DNA of 64,000 nucleotides from Olavius algarvensis Delta 4 endosymbiont (GCA_905176665.1 CAJINA010000189.1:140747-204746); one strand, 5' to 3'; shown: positions 18,088-26,822, numbered from the stretch's first letter. Notes: a model not told the origin generated them from the letters alone. A program made the numbers and translations.

Positions 18088-19047
18088 TTAGTAGTTGGCG
18101 AGAATTAGTTCGGCTGTTTTCATCTGGGTTTCAATCCAGGCATCGACCGTCGCACCGGCGTAGTGGGGGGTAATGATCAGATTGTCGTGTTCGCGGGCAT
18201 ACTGCACCAGGGGGATGTCAGTGAGTGAATCCGGGAATCCAGCCTGGTACTCATCAGCCAGAACGTCCAGGGCGGCTCCGCCGAGGTGACCCGACTCCAG
18301 TGCCGCTAACAAGGCCGCTTCGTCTACAATGGCCCCCCGGGCGGTATTGATCAGATAGCTGCCCGGCCGCATTGCCTGAAAAAAACGCGCATCGATCATC
18401 TTCTCCGTTTCAGCGGTGTGGTGTGCATGAATTGAGACAATATCAACTGCGGAGGCCAGCTCCGTAGGCGATTCGCATCGCTGATACTGCTTTGCGGCGG
18501 TGTTCGGGCTGTAGTAGTAAATACTATCTACGAGCGCTTCCCCGGCCGCGGCAACCAGGCGGCCTAAGCGCCCCAGACCCACGATGCCTAACCTCAATTT
18601 CGATAGCATCTGCGGCGTTTGTCGGCCGAATTTGCGGCCCTCCCACTGTCCCGCACAAACAGCCTGGTGGGCCCAGGGCAGTTTTCTGGTGATTGCAATG
18701 ATCAGCCCCCAGGTCAATTCCGCGGTAGGCGTGATGGTATTCATAAATTCGGTTTCCGTCCCCAGATGAATAACTCGAATTTGTTTTGTACGACAATAAT
18801 CCTCATCGATGTGCGGCACGCTCAGTGTGGAACTTGCGATCAGCTTCAGCTGTGGGCATTTGTCAATTTTAGCCTGATCGAAAGGATATCCAAGCGGGGC
18901 CAGGCATATTTCAACAGATTGCAAAACCGCATCAGTATCATCGTCCGGGGATGGCAGCTTCACCACGGCAAAATGTTCATCCAAAAATTCCATTACTGCC
19001 GGCTGGAAGCGGAGAATGTCGTAGTACAGCAAGGTTGGTTTGGTCAT
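18088..19047 (-). CDS. D-2-hydroxyacid dehydrogenase (NAD-dependent), copy 1
   Basis: A 319-residue member of the D-isomer-specific 2-hydroxyacid dehydrogenase family. The NAD-binding motif is LGIVGLGRLGRLV (residues about 152-164), then VSIHAHHTAETEKMI and LINTARGAIVDEAALL with the catalytic Arg. DNLIITPHYAGAT near the end carries the catalytic His. Such enzymes reduce 2-keto acids to D-2-hydroxy acids or the reverse. It is a close paralogue of the 19778 gene, and the two sandwich a cytidylyltransferase. In this setting the substrate may be a keto-deoxy sugar acid rather than pyruvate. That is inference. Confidence 0.85.
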   Translation of the reverse strand: MTKPTLLYYDILRFQPAVMEFLDEHFAVVKLPSPDDDTDAVLQSVEICLAPLGYPFDQAKIDKCPQLKLIASSTLSVPHIDEDYCRTKQIRVIHLGTETEFMNTITPTAELTWGLIIAITRKLPWAHQAVCAGQWEGRKFGRQTPQMLSKLRLGIVGLGRLGRLVAAAGEALVDSIYYYSPNTAAKQYQRCESPTELASAVDIVSIHAHHTAETEKMIDARFFQAMRPGSYLINTARGAIVDEAALLAALESGHLGGAALDVLADEYQAGFPDSLTDIPLVQYAREHDNLIITPHYAGATVDAWIETQMKTAELILANY

Positions 19048-19052
19048 GGGAA

Positions 19053-19781
19053 TCAGTCTATCTCCACCACTTTGTTCTTGATCATCAACTCGGCCGGGGC
19101 GATATCATCCGGCCCATCCAAGTCATAGGCTGTGTCCAGTGGTATTACGATGGGAATACTGGGTCGAGCGAACAAGTTGCGCTCGCTAACCAGGGCTTCG
19201 GTGCGGGTTACGATCAGGTTGCCGTAGGTGTAGAAGACCGGTTTGGTCTGTTTGCTATAGCCGACCTCCCGTTCTTTTTGAAAAACAAATGCGATGTCCT
19301 TGCCGCCATCGAACATCTGGCGCTGGTTATGGGCGTGGAATTGGTGCGGTACCTTGATTACGGTCTGGGAGCTCTTGGCCTGCGGATTTTCGATGAGTGC
19401 GTTGACAGCGTGATCGATCTGGCCGCTGGTCAGAAATATTGAAGTGGGCTGCAGCAGAACCAGTATTTCGGCTATGGCCCCCTCTTGGGCAGCCAGTGTT
19501 TCCGCCACATGAATCATGACATCGAGTGATGGCGCCAGATCACCGCTGAGATGGTCCGGTCGCATCAGCACTTCAGCGCCATAATCCCGCGCGGTCTGGG
19601 CGATACGATCATGGTCGGTTGAGCAGAAGATCCGCTCAACCGTGGCGGACTTGCGGGCGGCGCCGATATTGTAAGCAAGCAGCGGCTTACCGCTTACCGG
19701 GACGATATTCTTCAGGGGAATGCTTTTGGAACCACCCCGGGCGGTCAGAATTCCCCAAGCTTTGTTCTTTAAGATCTTCAT
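19053..19781 (-). CDS. CMP-sugar synthetase (acylneuraminate cytidylyltransferase family), copy 1
   Basis: A 242-residue cytidylyltransferase. The N-terminal LTARGGSKSIPLKN is the NeuA/LegF-type CTP loop, with VLLQPTSIFLTS near residue 108 and YDLDGPDDI near the C-terminus. Enzymes of this family activate nonulosonic acids or deoxy sugars with CMP. The start ATG overlaps the stop of hydroxyacid dehydrogenase copy 2 by four bases. Placement between two hydroxyacid dehydrogenases suggests it serves the keto-acid module rather than the nonulosonate sets. A second member lies at 42525. Confidence 0.8.
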   Translation of the reverse strand: MKILKNKAWGILTARGGSKSIPLKNIVPVSGKPLLAYNIGAARKSATVERIFCSTDHDRIAQTARDYGAEVLMRPDHLSGDLAPSLDVMIHVAETLAAQEGAIAEILVLLQPTSIFLTSGQIDHAVNALIENPQAKSSQTVIKVPHQFHAHNQRQMFDGGKDIAFVFQKEREVGYSKQTKPVFYTYGNLIVTRTEALVSERNLFARPSIPIVIPLDTAYDLDGPDDIAPAELMIKNKVVEID

Positions 19782-20761
19782 ACAATTCCTCTTTTTCTCA
19801 ATTCAACGAGGGCCAACTCCAACACCCGTCTTTCAGTTCCTATCCAGGCATCCTGGGTAGCACCCCCCATTTTTGGCGTCAGGACAAGGTTGTCATGTTC
19901 CCGGGCATATGCGACCAGGGGATGATGGGCAAGGTCTACCCGAAATCCGGGCAGATGCTCTTTGGCCAGCATGTCCAGGCCGGCTCCGGCAAGATGCCCC
20001 GATTGCAGATTCTCCAGAAGTGCGCTTTCATTTACAATACCGCCCCGGGCCGTGTTGATGATAAAACCTCCGGGCGGCATTTCAGATATGAAGCGGGTAT
20101 CCACCATGTTTTCGGTTTCTGTGTTCAGGTGGACATGCACGCTGATGATATCGCTTTTACGGGCCAACTCCAGCAGGGTATCACAACGGATATAGCGGTC
20201 ATCTGATTGGTAGGGATCAAAGTAACGGACCGGCATCTGGAAAGCTTGTCCATACGCGGCCATTAAGCGCCCCAACCGCCCCAGGCCGATAATGCCGAGG
20301 TTCATCGCCGAGAGCATGCGTGGTGTCCGGATACCGAATTGCTTCCCATTCCAGGCGCCTGCTTTAACCGTTTCGAAGGCAGCGGGTATATACCGGGTCA
20401 CAGCCAACAAGAGTCCCCAGGCAAGTTCTGCCGTCGGCGTGATCGTACTCAAGTAGGCCTGTTGATCTTTCAGTGAGCAGATGTGAATCCCTTTTTCCCG
20501 GACATAGTCGGTATCAATATGCAAAATCCCAGTTGTCGGGGTAATCAACACCTGCAGGGAACTGAAAGGCGCCAACATCTCGCGGTCAAATGCATATCCC
20601 ATGGGAGCGCAGGCAGCGGCGATATCACCCACCGCCCGGGGATCAATCGCAGATGGATCCGACAGCGTTATCAGTTCGAACTGTTCCGCCATGAAGATCA
20701 GATTCGCCGGTTGAAAGCCTTGGCTTTCGAAATAAAGGAGTCGTGGTTTTGTGGTTGTCAT
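19778..20761 (-). CDS. D-2-hydroxyacid dehydrogenase (NAD-dependent), copy 2
   Basis: A 327-residue paralogue of the 18088 gene. It shares the YLSTITPTAELAWGLLLA block, the LGIIGLGRLGRLMAAYG Rossmann loop, FIINTARGGIVNE with the catalytic Arg, and the terminal NLVLTPKMGGATQDAW. In this copy, a Lys stands where family members have the catalytic His (TPHYAG in copy 1, TPKMGG here). That substitution may mean an altered reaction or loss of activity. It starts two codons after a short stretch following the zinc-ribbon gene and overlaps the cytidylyltransferase by four bases. Confidence 0.83.
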   Translation of the reverse strand: MTTTKPRLLYFESQGFQPANLIFMAEQFELITLSDPSAIDPRAVGDIAAACAPMGYAFDREMLAPFSSLQVLITPTTGILHIDTDYVREKGIHICSLKDQQAYLSTITPTAELAWGLLLAVTRYIPAAFETVKAGAWNGKQFGIRTPRMLSAMNLGIIGLGRLGRLMAAYGQAFQMPVRYFDPYQSDDRYIRCDTLLELARKSDIISVHVHLNTETENMVDTRFISEMPPGGFIINTARGGIVNESALLENLQSGHLAGAGLDMLAKEHLPGFRVDLAHHPLVAYAREHDNLVLTPKMGGATQDAWIGTERRVLELALVELRKRGIV

Positions 20762-20770
20762 GCGTTTGTT

Positions 20771-21124
20771 CTATTTATTGAATATTTGTGTAAATCGGTA
20801 CCAGCACCTCACGTGGCCGGCCAGGGAATCTTCGAGTTGCCTCCGGCGCATGTTTTCAATATCTGTCCCGCCACAGTTCGGGCATTGTTTTTCATGGCAT
20901 AGGCAGATTTCAGCGCACCGCCGACAAATCCGAACCATGCCCCGGCTGCCCTGTGCCTGCGGGGCATCGTTGATTAATGCCAAACGGAGGCGGCGCTCCC
21001 GCTCAATCCATTTTTTATAATCCAGCGCCATATTCGATCGTACGGCGAGCCCCCTATTGAAAAAGAAGCTAGCTTTCTTTGCACGGACAATTTCTCTCAG
21101 GTCACCTTGTGTCGGAGGTGCCAT
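20771..21124 (-). CDS. Small zinc-ribbon protein of unknown function
   Basis: Up to 117 residues. The central region has six cysteines in CRRCAEICLCHEKQCPNC, likely one zinc-ribbon site. The rest is basic and Arg-rich. The start is uncertain. The ATG at 21124 overlaps the amidotransferase gene by 28 bases; the ATG at 21031 (MALDYKKW) gives an 86-residue protein. Neither has a strong ribosome site. The stop is TAG, and the next ATG (20761) is in the same frame three codons later. It might be a small partner of the WbpG-type enzyme, whose own head is zinc-binding, but nothing in the sequence proves this. I do not recognise a family. Confidence 0.55.
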   Translation of the reverse strand: MAPPTQGDLREIVRAKKASFFFNRGLAVRSNMALDYKKWIERERRLRLALINDAPQAQGSRGMVRICRRCAEICLCHEKQCPNCGGTDIENMRRRQLEDSLAGHVRCWYRFTQIFNK

Positions 21125-22308
21125 TGCCCGGTTTTATGCTCCCACAGGTGCGGTGGACGGGCCGCGTCGATCAATTCCCAAAAGTACTCTTCCGTGATGT
21201 CCAGATATTGGAGAATTTCCTTAAAATATTTCTGGGGGAACTCGCCGTCAAAACGGTTCACCAGCGCCACGCCCTCCTCGCGGGTGATGTGGTGGTTGCG
21301 AATATCCTTGGCGGCATCGTACGTCGCCCGCCCAATCCCGAATTTAATATAGGTGGTGTAGTAGTGAAACCCGTCGATGCGGTCATCCAGGCTTGAAAAC
21401 TTCGTGTAGGTACCTTCGGTGCGTTCGGGATTGGCTTTAAATTCTGCGTTTTCAGCTGCATAGTAGTAAGCCTCCTGGGGCGTCCATTTTAGATAATAGC
21501 CCAGGTAGTGCACCTGGATTCCGGAATCCGCCATCTTCTCTCGATCCGGCGGCAGGTAGACTTCCAAGTCGTTCAGCGTCAAGCCATGCCCATCCAGATA
21601 TTCGCGGACCGAAGTGCCGCCCAGGTAGGTCTCGTCGATCTGGTCGGCGGCATAATATTTTTCCTTGCGCAGGGGTGACACGTTATCAGCGATGGGGTTG
21701 CCGTACTCAGCCTCGTTTTCACCGTAAAATACCAGTTTGATGCCGTGTTGCATGGCCAGTTTAGGTGCCAGGTATTTCTGCCCGAGAATAAACGGCTGAA
21801 AGGGATGGAGCAGGTTGATAAACGCATGCCGGGTCAGCAATCGGTGCACCCGGCCGTTGGGCCAGAAGGAAATATTGTCGAAACCGGCCACATCCAGCCA
21901 GTTTTTAAAGTTCAGCCAGCCGATGTCCGTATAAATGTGGGGCGGCCAGGTACAGGTCAACGGGTGCATCCCATATTTATATTTCAAAATGTGGGCGGCC
22001 AGGACACTATCCTTGCCCCCGCTGCCCGGCACCAGGATGTCATACTGACCATCATCGCGCCGATATTGGTCCAGCAGCTCTACTAATTGCGCTTCCCGGC
22101 CTTCCCAGTCAACTTCACGATCCTTGATTTCCGCATAACGGCAGGCATCGCAGACGCCCTCTTCGTCAAACATCAGGCCGGTATGCCGATGGGCTTTATT
22201 ATGCTTCGATTCGACCGATGAAGTGGGCCGCTGGTTGGACATCACGCATTTGCTGCAAAACTGGACTTCTCTGGGAAGACCGTATTTGGTTTTCTGTGGT
22301 TCCGGCAT
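21097..22308 (-). CDS. N-acetyl sugar amidotransferase (WbpG/PseA/LegG-type acetamidino synthase)
   Basis: About 403 residues from the ATG at 22308, chosen because GAGGAA lies seven bases ahead; an in-frame ATG at 22335 overlaps hisH and lacks a site. The head has paired cysteines (CSKCVM and CDACRY), and the PP-loop is SGGKDSV. The middle has FYGENEAEYGNP, typical of the family. With the adjacent hisH and hisF genes it forms the known trio in which HisH releases ammonia from glutamine, HisF channels it, and this enzyme converts an N-acetyl group to N-acetimidoyl. In Pseudomonas this acts on a diacetamido-mannuronate; other systems modify pseudaminic or legionaminic acid. The nonulosonate sets here make the latter kind of substrate plausible. 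Confidence 0.88.
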   Translation of the reverse strand: MPEPQKTKYGLPREVQFCSKCVMSNQRPTSSVESKHNKAHRHTGLMFDEEGVCDACRYAEIKDREVDWEGREAQLVELLDQYRRDDGQYDILVPGSGGKDSVLAAHILKYKYGMHPLTCTWPPHIYTDIGWLNFKNWLDVAGFDNISFWPNGRVHRLLTRHAFINLLHPFQPFILGQKYLAPKLAMQHGIKLVFYGENEAEYGNPIADNVSPLRKEKYYAADQIDETYLGGTSVREYLDGHGLTLNDLEVYLPPDREKMADSGIQVHYLGYYLKWTPQEAYYYAAENAEFKANPERTEGTYTKFSSLDDRIDGFHYYTTYIKFGIGRATYDAAKDIRNHHITREEGVALVNRFDGEFPQKYFKEILQYLDITEEYFWELIDAARPPHLWEHKTGQWHLRHKVT

Positions 22309-22327
22309 TAGGTGTTCCTCTGGTCTT

Positions 22328-23002
22328 TCATTCATTTTCTATGATGGTCTCTTTAAAGGCCTTGTAAATTTTTATCCCCTCCGGGCCGCTGCGTTCGGGA
22401 TGAAATTGACAGCCGCAGATAAGCCTGTATTGAAAACTTGCACAGAAGGCGATGGTCCCATACCGGGTCATTGAAGTGACGATGCCGGTATCTTGCGGTT
22501 CGACATAAAATGAGTGCACAAAATACATGAACGCTCCCGATCGGGTCGCCCGCAGGGGTGTGCTTTGAAGGCGTTCACTTGTATCAGGGTTGATTTCAAG
22601 GGTGTTCCACCCGATGTGCGGCACTTTTAACAGGCGGCCATCCGTTCCCCGGAAGCTTTCGAAGCCGATCACTTCGCCGGGGACCAGCCCCAGGCCGCGG
22701 TGCCGGCCGAATTCGGCACTGCTTTCCATCAACAACTGCATACCCAGGCAGATGCCCAGCACCGGCTTGGTTTCAGCCACAGTGACCAGGGCCTCCGCCA
22801 GTCTGAGATTCGTGAGCGTTTTCATTGCCTGCCCAAATGCCCCGACACCAGGCAGGATAACTGCATCGGCACGCTTTAGTAGGGTTGGATCAGACGTGAT
22901 GGTGCAGTCCATGCCAACCGATTTACACGCATTGGCTACACTGAACAAATTGCCCATTCGGTAGTCTGCTATGGCCACATGGGGAGTAAGCGAAGATGTC
23001 AT
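22328..23002 (-). CDS. hisH: Glutamine amidotransferase HisH-like subunit
   Basis: About 224 residues from the ATG at 23002, which overlaps the HisF stop by four bases; the frame extends upstream but within hisF. The class I glutaminase triad is visible: Cys in LGICLGMQ (residue 85), with His and Glu in CQFHPERSG near residue 200. The oxyanion strand LPGVGAFGQAM is conserved. It is unlikely to be the histidine-pathway enzyme because no other his genes are nearby. It probably supplies ammonia to the amidotransferase through HisF. Confidence 0.87.
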   Translation of the reverse strand: MTSSLTPHVAIADYRMGNLFSVANACKSVGMDCTITSDPTLLKRADAVILPGVGAFGQAMKTLTNLRLAEALVTVAETKPVLGICLGMQLLMESSAEFGRHRGLGLVPGEVIGFESFRGTDGRLLKVPHIGWNTLEINPDTSERLQSTPLRATRSGAFMYFVHSFYVEPQDTGIVTSMTRYGTIAFCASFQYRLICGCQFHPERSGPEGIKIYKAFKETIIENE

Positions 23003-23874
23003 GCCGGGCTGTCCTCCGTGTAGCGACAATTAATCCCCCTTTGGACCAATTCCTGCTTGATGCAGGGCAGCGAGGTGCATTGCACTTTTGAAAATTGAAA
23101 GCCGCCTTTTTTCAGGTATTCGATGTTGCCTTCCCCGGAGAAATCTTCCCGGGCCTGCGGCTGCTTGATAAAATCATAGTGCAAAGTTGAAGCGATGCTG
23201 ACGGCGTCGGCACAACCATTTGAAACCACATCCTGGAGGTGGGCAACCCGGCCGGCACCGCCACAGGCAATGACCGGGATGGACACCTGATCGGCAATGC
23301 GCTGCATAAGTGCCAGATCGAAGCCCTTGCCGGTGCCTTCCTGGTCAATTGAGGTCACCATGATTTCGCCGGCCCCTAAAGCCGTGACCCGCTGGGCCCA
23401 CTCGATTGCATCCACACCGGTTTTTTCGCGACCATTGTCCGTGTAGGCTTCATAGCGGCCGCCCTCTTTTCGGATAGCCTCGATGGATATCAGGATCGTC
23501 GAAGAACCAAACTCCCGGGAGGCAGCCGTAATCAGTTCAGGGTCATTTATAGCGGCGGTGTTGAGGGACACTTTGTCGGCCCCGGCTTTCAGCACGGCCC
23601 GAATATCTTCGAGTGTGCGCAGTCCGCCGCCCACCGTCAAAGGGACAAAAATCTCCTGCGAGGTACGCTGGATGATATCGTTCAGGCTATTACGACCGTA
23701 GAGGCTGGCCACCACATCAATGTAGATCAATTCGTCGGCGCCCTGTTCATAATAGTAGCGGGCCGCGGCCTCAGGTTTACCGAGTACGCGCAGCCCCTCG
23801 AGGTGGATCCCTTTCACAAGGTTGGGGCCTTTGATATCAAGCCGGGGAATGATTCTTACGGGTACATTGTTCAT
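22999..23874 (-). CDS. hisF: HisF-like cyclase/ammonia-channel subunit
   Basis: About 291 residues, longer than typical HisF (about 250). It has IIPRLDIKG at the N-terminus, where histidine-pathway HisF usually has a Cys in IPCLD, PLTVGGGLRTLED and DKVSLNTAAI. The second-half strand ITSIDQEGTGKGFD carries the later Asp. The acidic residue of the strand ISIEAIRK is Glu rather than the usual Asp. These changes, an extended C-terminus and the amidotransferase neighbour fit the glycan-specific HisF2 role. I chose the ATG at 23874; a GTG at 23880 is also possible. Confidence 0.85.
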   Translation of the reverse strand: MNNVPVRIIPRLDIKGPNLVKGIHLEGLRVLGKPEAAARYYYEQGADELIYIDVVASLYGRNSLNDIIQRTSQEIFVPLTVGGGLRTLEDIRAVLKAGADKVSLNTAAINDPELITAASREFGSSTILISIEAIRKEGGRYEAYTDNGREKTGVDAIEWAQRVTALGAGEIMVTSIDQEGTGKGFDLALMQRIADQVSIPVIACGGAGRVAHLQDVVSNGCADAVSIASTLHYDFIKQPQAREDFSGEGNIEYLKKGGFQFSKVQCTSLPCIKQELVQRGINCRYTEDSPA

Positions 23875-23933
23875 AAGCACTGTTTTAATTGATTCTACAG
23901 GTAGAGACCTGCAGGACGGGTAATCAGAGGCAG

Positions 23934-25322
23934 CTACTGCTGTCGAAATCCCCTGAAATTCGGATCCTGATCAAGGTATAGTTTTTTAGCCCCCGCTACA
24001 GAAGCTTGCGTCATTTGATGATAATAGTCCTCGATCAGGCGGGCATTGGCATCCAGCAGACAGGCGTGAAAGTCCTGGTCGGACAGATCGGTAAAATTTA
24101 CTGCCAGCAGGTCTGAATTGGTATGCTTGTTTTCATAGAAGTCTTCACAACCCTTCAGCAACCCCTTTTCAATAGCCTGGTAGTAAAGCGGTGAGCCCGG
24201 ATACGGCGTCACCGGGCGAATGGTGCGCATCTGGGAAAGATCGCGATACTTCAGGAGAAATTCGACCCCCTTTTCCAGGGTGCGGCGGTTATCCCCAATA
24301 TTGCCGAAAATAATGTTCAGACCCGGACTGATGCCGGCGGTCAGGGTCGCTTCCACGCCTTTGATCACCTGCTCCGTCGTCAGGGACTTGCGCATGTTTT
24401 CCAGGACCTGATCGTCGAAAGCCTCTATCCCGTAATTGATGAACACGCGTCCGGCGCGCTTCATCAGGTCCAGCACCTCGGGGTCGGCGTTGTTCAGACG
24501 TCCATTGCAATCCCAGATGATATCCAGGTCGGCCGCCAGCATGGCCTCGCACAGGGACACCGTGCGTTTGACCGATGACATCAGCAGTTCATCGGAAAAG
24601 ATCACATAGGAGATCCGGTAGTCGCGCTTTAAAAGCCGAATCTCTTCAATAATGCTTTCATTGCTGCGCGGGCGGTAGCCTTTATCCATACGGTAGCAGA
24701 AATTGCAGCGGTAGGTGCAGCCGCGACCGGACAGAACCGGCATAACGAAATCCGTCTTGCGCACGTGCGGCGGCCTTAGGAGACGATAATACTCAATCGG
24801 AAACAGGTGAAACGCCGGCAAGGGCAGAGAATCAATATCTTTAATGGTCCGCCGCCGTTCATTGACACGTACCTCATCGCCGTCTCGATAGGCGATACCC
24901 TTGACCTCCGCCAGTCGCGCCGGATCGCCCAGAGCGTCGATGAGTTCTAAAATGGTCTCCTCCCCTTCACCAAGGACAGCAGCATCCGCACCGGTTTTGC
25001 GTAAGAAATATTCCGGCTCTGGTGAGGGACCATGCCCGCCGATAAGAAAATGTGGCCGACGACGAGCCTGATTGATGGCGGCCGAAATCTGCAGCAGTTT
25101 GCGGTATTGGAAATAGCCGGCAATCACGCCCACCCCGACAACATCGAAGACCTCATTATCCAGATAGGCCGTCAAATGCTCCTCGGGGTAATGGTGCAGA
25201 TCCTGGCTGTATACCTCAACGGTGTGGCCCTGCCGTAGCAAGGCGGCGGCAATATAACCCAGGCCCTGGGGGAACCAGTGGATATAGGATTCATTGTCGT
25301 AAACAATCAGCAGTATCTTCAA
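23934..25322 (-). CDS. B12-binding-domain radical SAM protein
   Basis: A 462-residue protein, start TTG at 25322 with AAGGAA six bases before. Residues 1-140 form a cobalamin-binding-like Rossmann domain (FPQGLGYIAAALL, VVGVGVIAGY, LIGGHGPSPEPE, LGEGEET). The radical SAM cluster motif is CTYRCNFC (C202, C206, C209). FSDELLM and a barrel continue to residue 400. Relatives catalyse methylations, epimerisations or other radical steps on sugars and antibiotics. It ends in TAG, with no coding continuation beyond. It is the only one of the three radical SAM genes here with an intact reading frame. The specific reaction is unknown. Confidence 0.85.
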   Translation of the reverse strand: MKILLIVYDNESYIHWFPQGLGYIAAALLRQGHTVEVYSQDLHHYPEEHLTAYLDNEVFDVVGVGVIAGYFQYRKLLQISAAINQARRRPHFLIGGHGPSPEPEYFLRKTGADAAVLGEGEETILELIDALGDPARLAEVKGIAYRDGDEVRVNERRRTIKDIDSLPLPAFHLFPIEYYRLLRPPHVRKTDFVMPVLSGRGCTYRCNFCYRMDKGYRPRSNESIIEEIRLLKRDYRISYVIFSDELLMSSVKRTVSLCEAMLAADLDIIWDCNGRLNNADPEVLDLMKRAGRVFINYGIEAFDDQVLENMRKSLTTEQVIKGVEATLTAGISPGLNIIFGNIGDNRRTLEKGVEFLLKYRDLSQMRTIRPVTPYPGSPLYYQAIEKGLLKGCEDFYENKHTNSDLLAVNFTDLSDQDFHACLLDANARLIEDYYHQMTQASVAGAKKLYLDQDPNFRGFRQQ

Positions 25323-25377
25323 GCGAGTTTCCTTTTTGTTTCAGGCTGTATGCCGGTACGGTTAAGACCGCTACCGA

Positions 25378-26754
25378 TCACTTCAATGACAGGTAGTTGT
25401 GGTACCGGGCGTCCTTGTGGTCATGGTACAAATGTTTGTCGCGGTAGGCGCTCACGAGATCATAGACCGTGTCGGCAATGGAGTATTCGGCTGTGAAGCC
25501 CAGGGTGTTTTTTACTTTTTCGAAACTGACCCGGTAATTGCGTTTATCTACATTTTCAGTCTGCACTTCCATTTCAATATCCGGCAATTCCGTTTTCAGG
25601 GCTTTGCCGATATCGATCAACTGGTAGTTCTCACGGGAATCGCCCAGGTTAAAAATCTGGTTCTTCACCAGATGGGCTTCGGACCTCAGAACGGTTAAAA
25701 TCCCCTGGCAGATGTCGGGTACGCTGATAAAGGGACGCCACTGCTGCCCGCCGAATATCGTGATACGGCCCTCAGCCACCGCCCGGATGGTCAGCAGGTT
25801 TACCACCAGATCAAATCGCTGGCGGAAAGATTGGCCGTGAACAGTCGCCAGCCTCAGGATCGTCGGGCAAAAAAGATCATAGCCGTTCGATAGGATCGCT
25901 TTTTCGGATTCAATCTTGCAGCGCGCATACAGAGACACCGGGTTGCAGGCAGACTGCTCATCCACGATGGCATCATTATGACCGTAGACACTGCAACTGG
26001 AGGCGAAAACGAACCGTTTAACCCGGGATTTCATGCACTCTTCGATAATCATCTGGGTGGCGGCGTAATTGGTTTCAATGGTAAAGGCCTCATTTATGGC
26101 ACAGGCTGGATCTCCAACAATTTCAACAAGATGAACGACGGCGTCCACATCCTTGAGGACTTCTTTTACCACCTGTTCATCCCGACAGTCCCCTCGGACA
26201 AACTCAAACTGGCCACTGTCAACACCGGATAACTCGACTTTTCCGTAGAGCAGCAGATCCAATACCCGCACCCGGTAGCCCATGCGTACCAGTTTGGAAA
26301 CCAGAACCGATCCGATGTAGCCCATCCCCCCGATGACCAGGACCCGCTGCGGTGATAGAATACGGTCATCCATCGGTTCCGCCGTCGAACTCAGGGTACA
26401 GAGCTGATCGAGGATATCGGGCAAGTAAATATAGTCCACCACACGGTTGTCGGTATCCACGATGGGTACCAGTAGTTTGTCGGACTGGACCAGAAGCTGG
26501 GGGCGTTGCTCTGTGGACACGGTCGCGGAAATCACAAAGGGAGACGTTTTCATAATCGTCTTGACCGAAGACTCCAGGTCCAGCTTGGCGAGCAAGGCCC
26601 GGCGGATATCCGAGTCCATTACGATACCCAATAGCTCGTCGCCTTCATCGCAGACAAAAATGCCGCGCACGCCGTTTTTATTGATCGCTTCCAGAGCAGC
26701 CGGAATGGCCGTGTCGGGGGTGATGATAAGGTTGTGAATATCGATTTTTGGCAT
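25378..26754 (-). CDS. CBS-domain pair fused to a WcaG-type epimerase/dehydratase
   Basis: About 458 residues. The first ATG (26784) is weak, and I use the ATG at 26754. Residues 1-125 are two CBS repeats (RGIFVCDEGDELLGIVMDSDIRRALL, then LLVPIVDTDNRVVDYIYL). From about residue 138 an SDR begins: VLVIGGMGYIGSVLV, LVEIVGDPAC, FASSCSVYG and LYARCK (YxxxK). QRFDLVVNLLT and QQWRPFISVPDI are shared with the 33709 gene. CBS pairs usually bind adenosyl nucleotides and adjust activity. A CBS-epimerase fusion is unusual, and a CBS-nucleotidyltransferase lies two kilobases upstream, suggesting shared control of a sugar pathway. Confidence 0.85.
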   Translation of the reverse strand: MPKIDIHNLIITPDTAIPAALEAINKNGVRGIFVCDEGDELLGIVMDSDIRRALLAKLDLESSVKTIMKTSPFVISATVSTEQRPQLLVQSDKLLVPIVDTDNRVVDYIYLPDILDQLCTLSSTAEPMDDRILSPQRVLVIGGMGYIGSVLVSKLVRMGYRVRVLDLLLYGKVELSGVDSGQFEFVRGDCRDEQVVKEVLKDVDAVVHLVEIVGDPACAINEAFTIETNYAATQMIIEECMKSRVKRFVFASSCSVYGHNDAIVDEQSACNPVSLYARCKIESEKAILSNGYDLFCPTILRLATVHGQSFRQRFDLVVNLLTIRAVAEGRITIFGGQQWRPFISVPDICQGILTVLRSEAHLVKNQIFNLGDSRENYQLIDIGKALKTELPDIEMEVQTENVDKRNYRVSFEKVKNTLGFTAEYSIADTVYDLVSAYRDKHLYHDHKDARYHNYLSLK

Positions 26755-26822
26755 GATAAACTCTTTATTGAATGTGAGGATCAACCCAAACCATTTTAAG
26801 GCCGAGGTTTAATTATATAATC

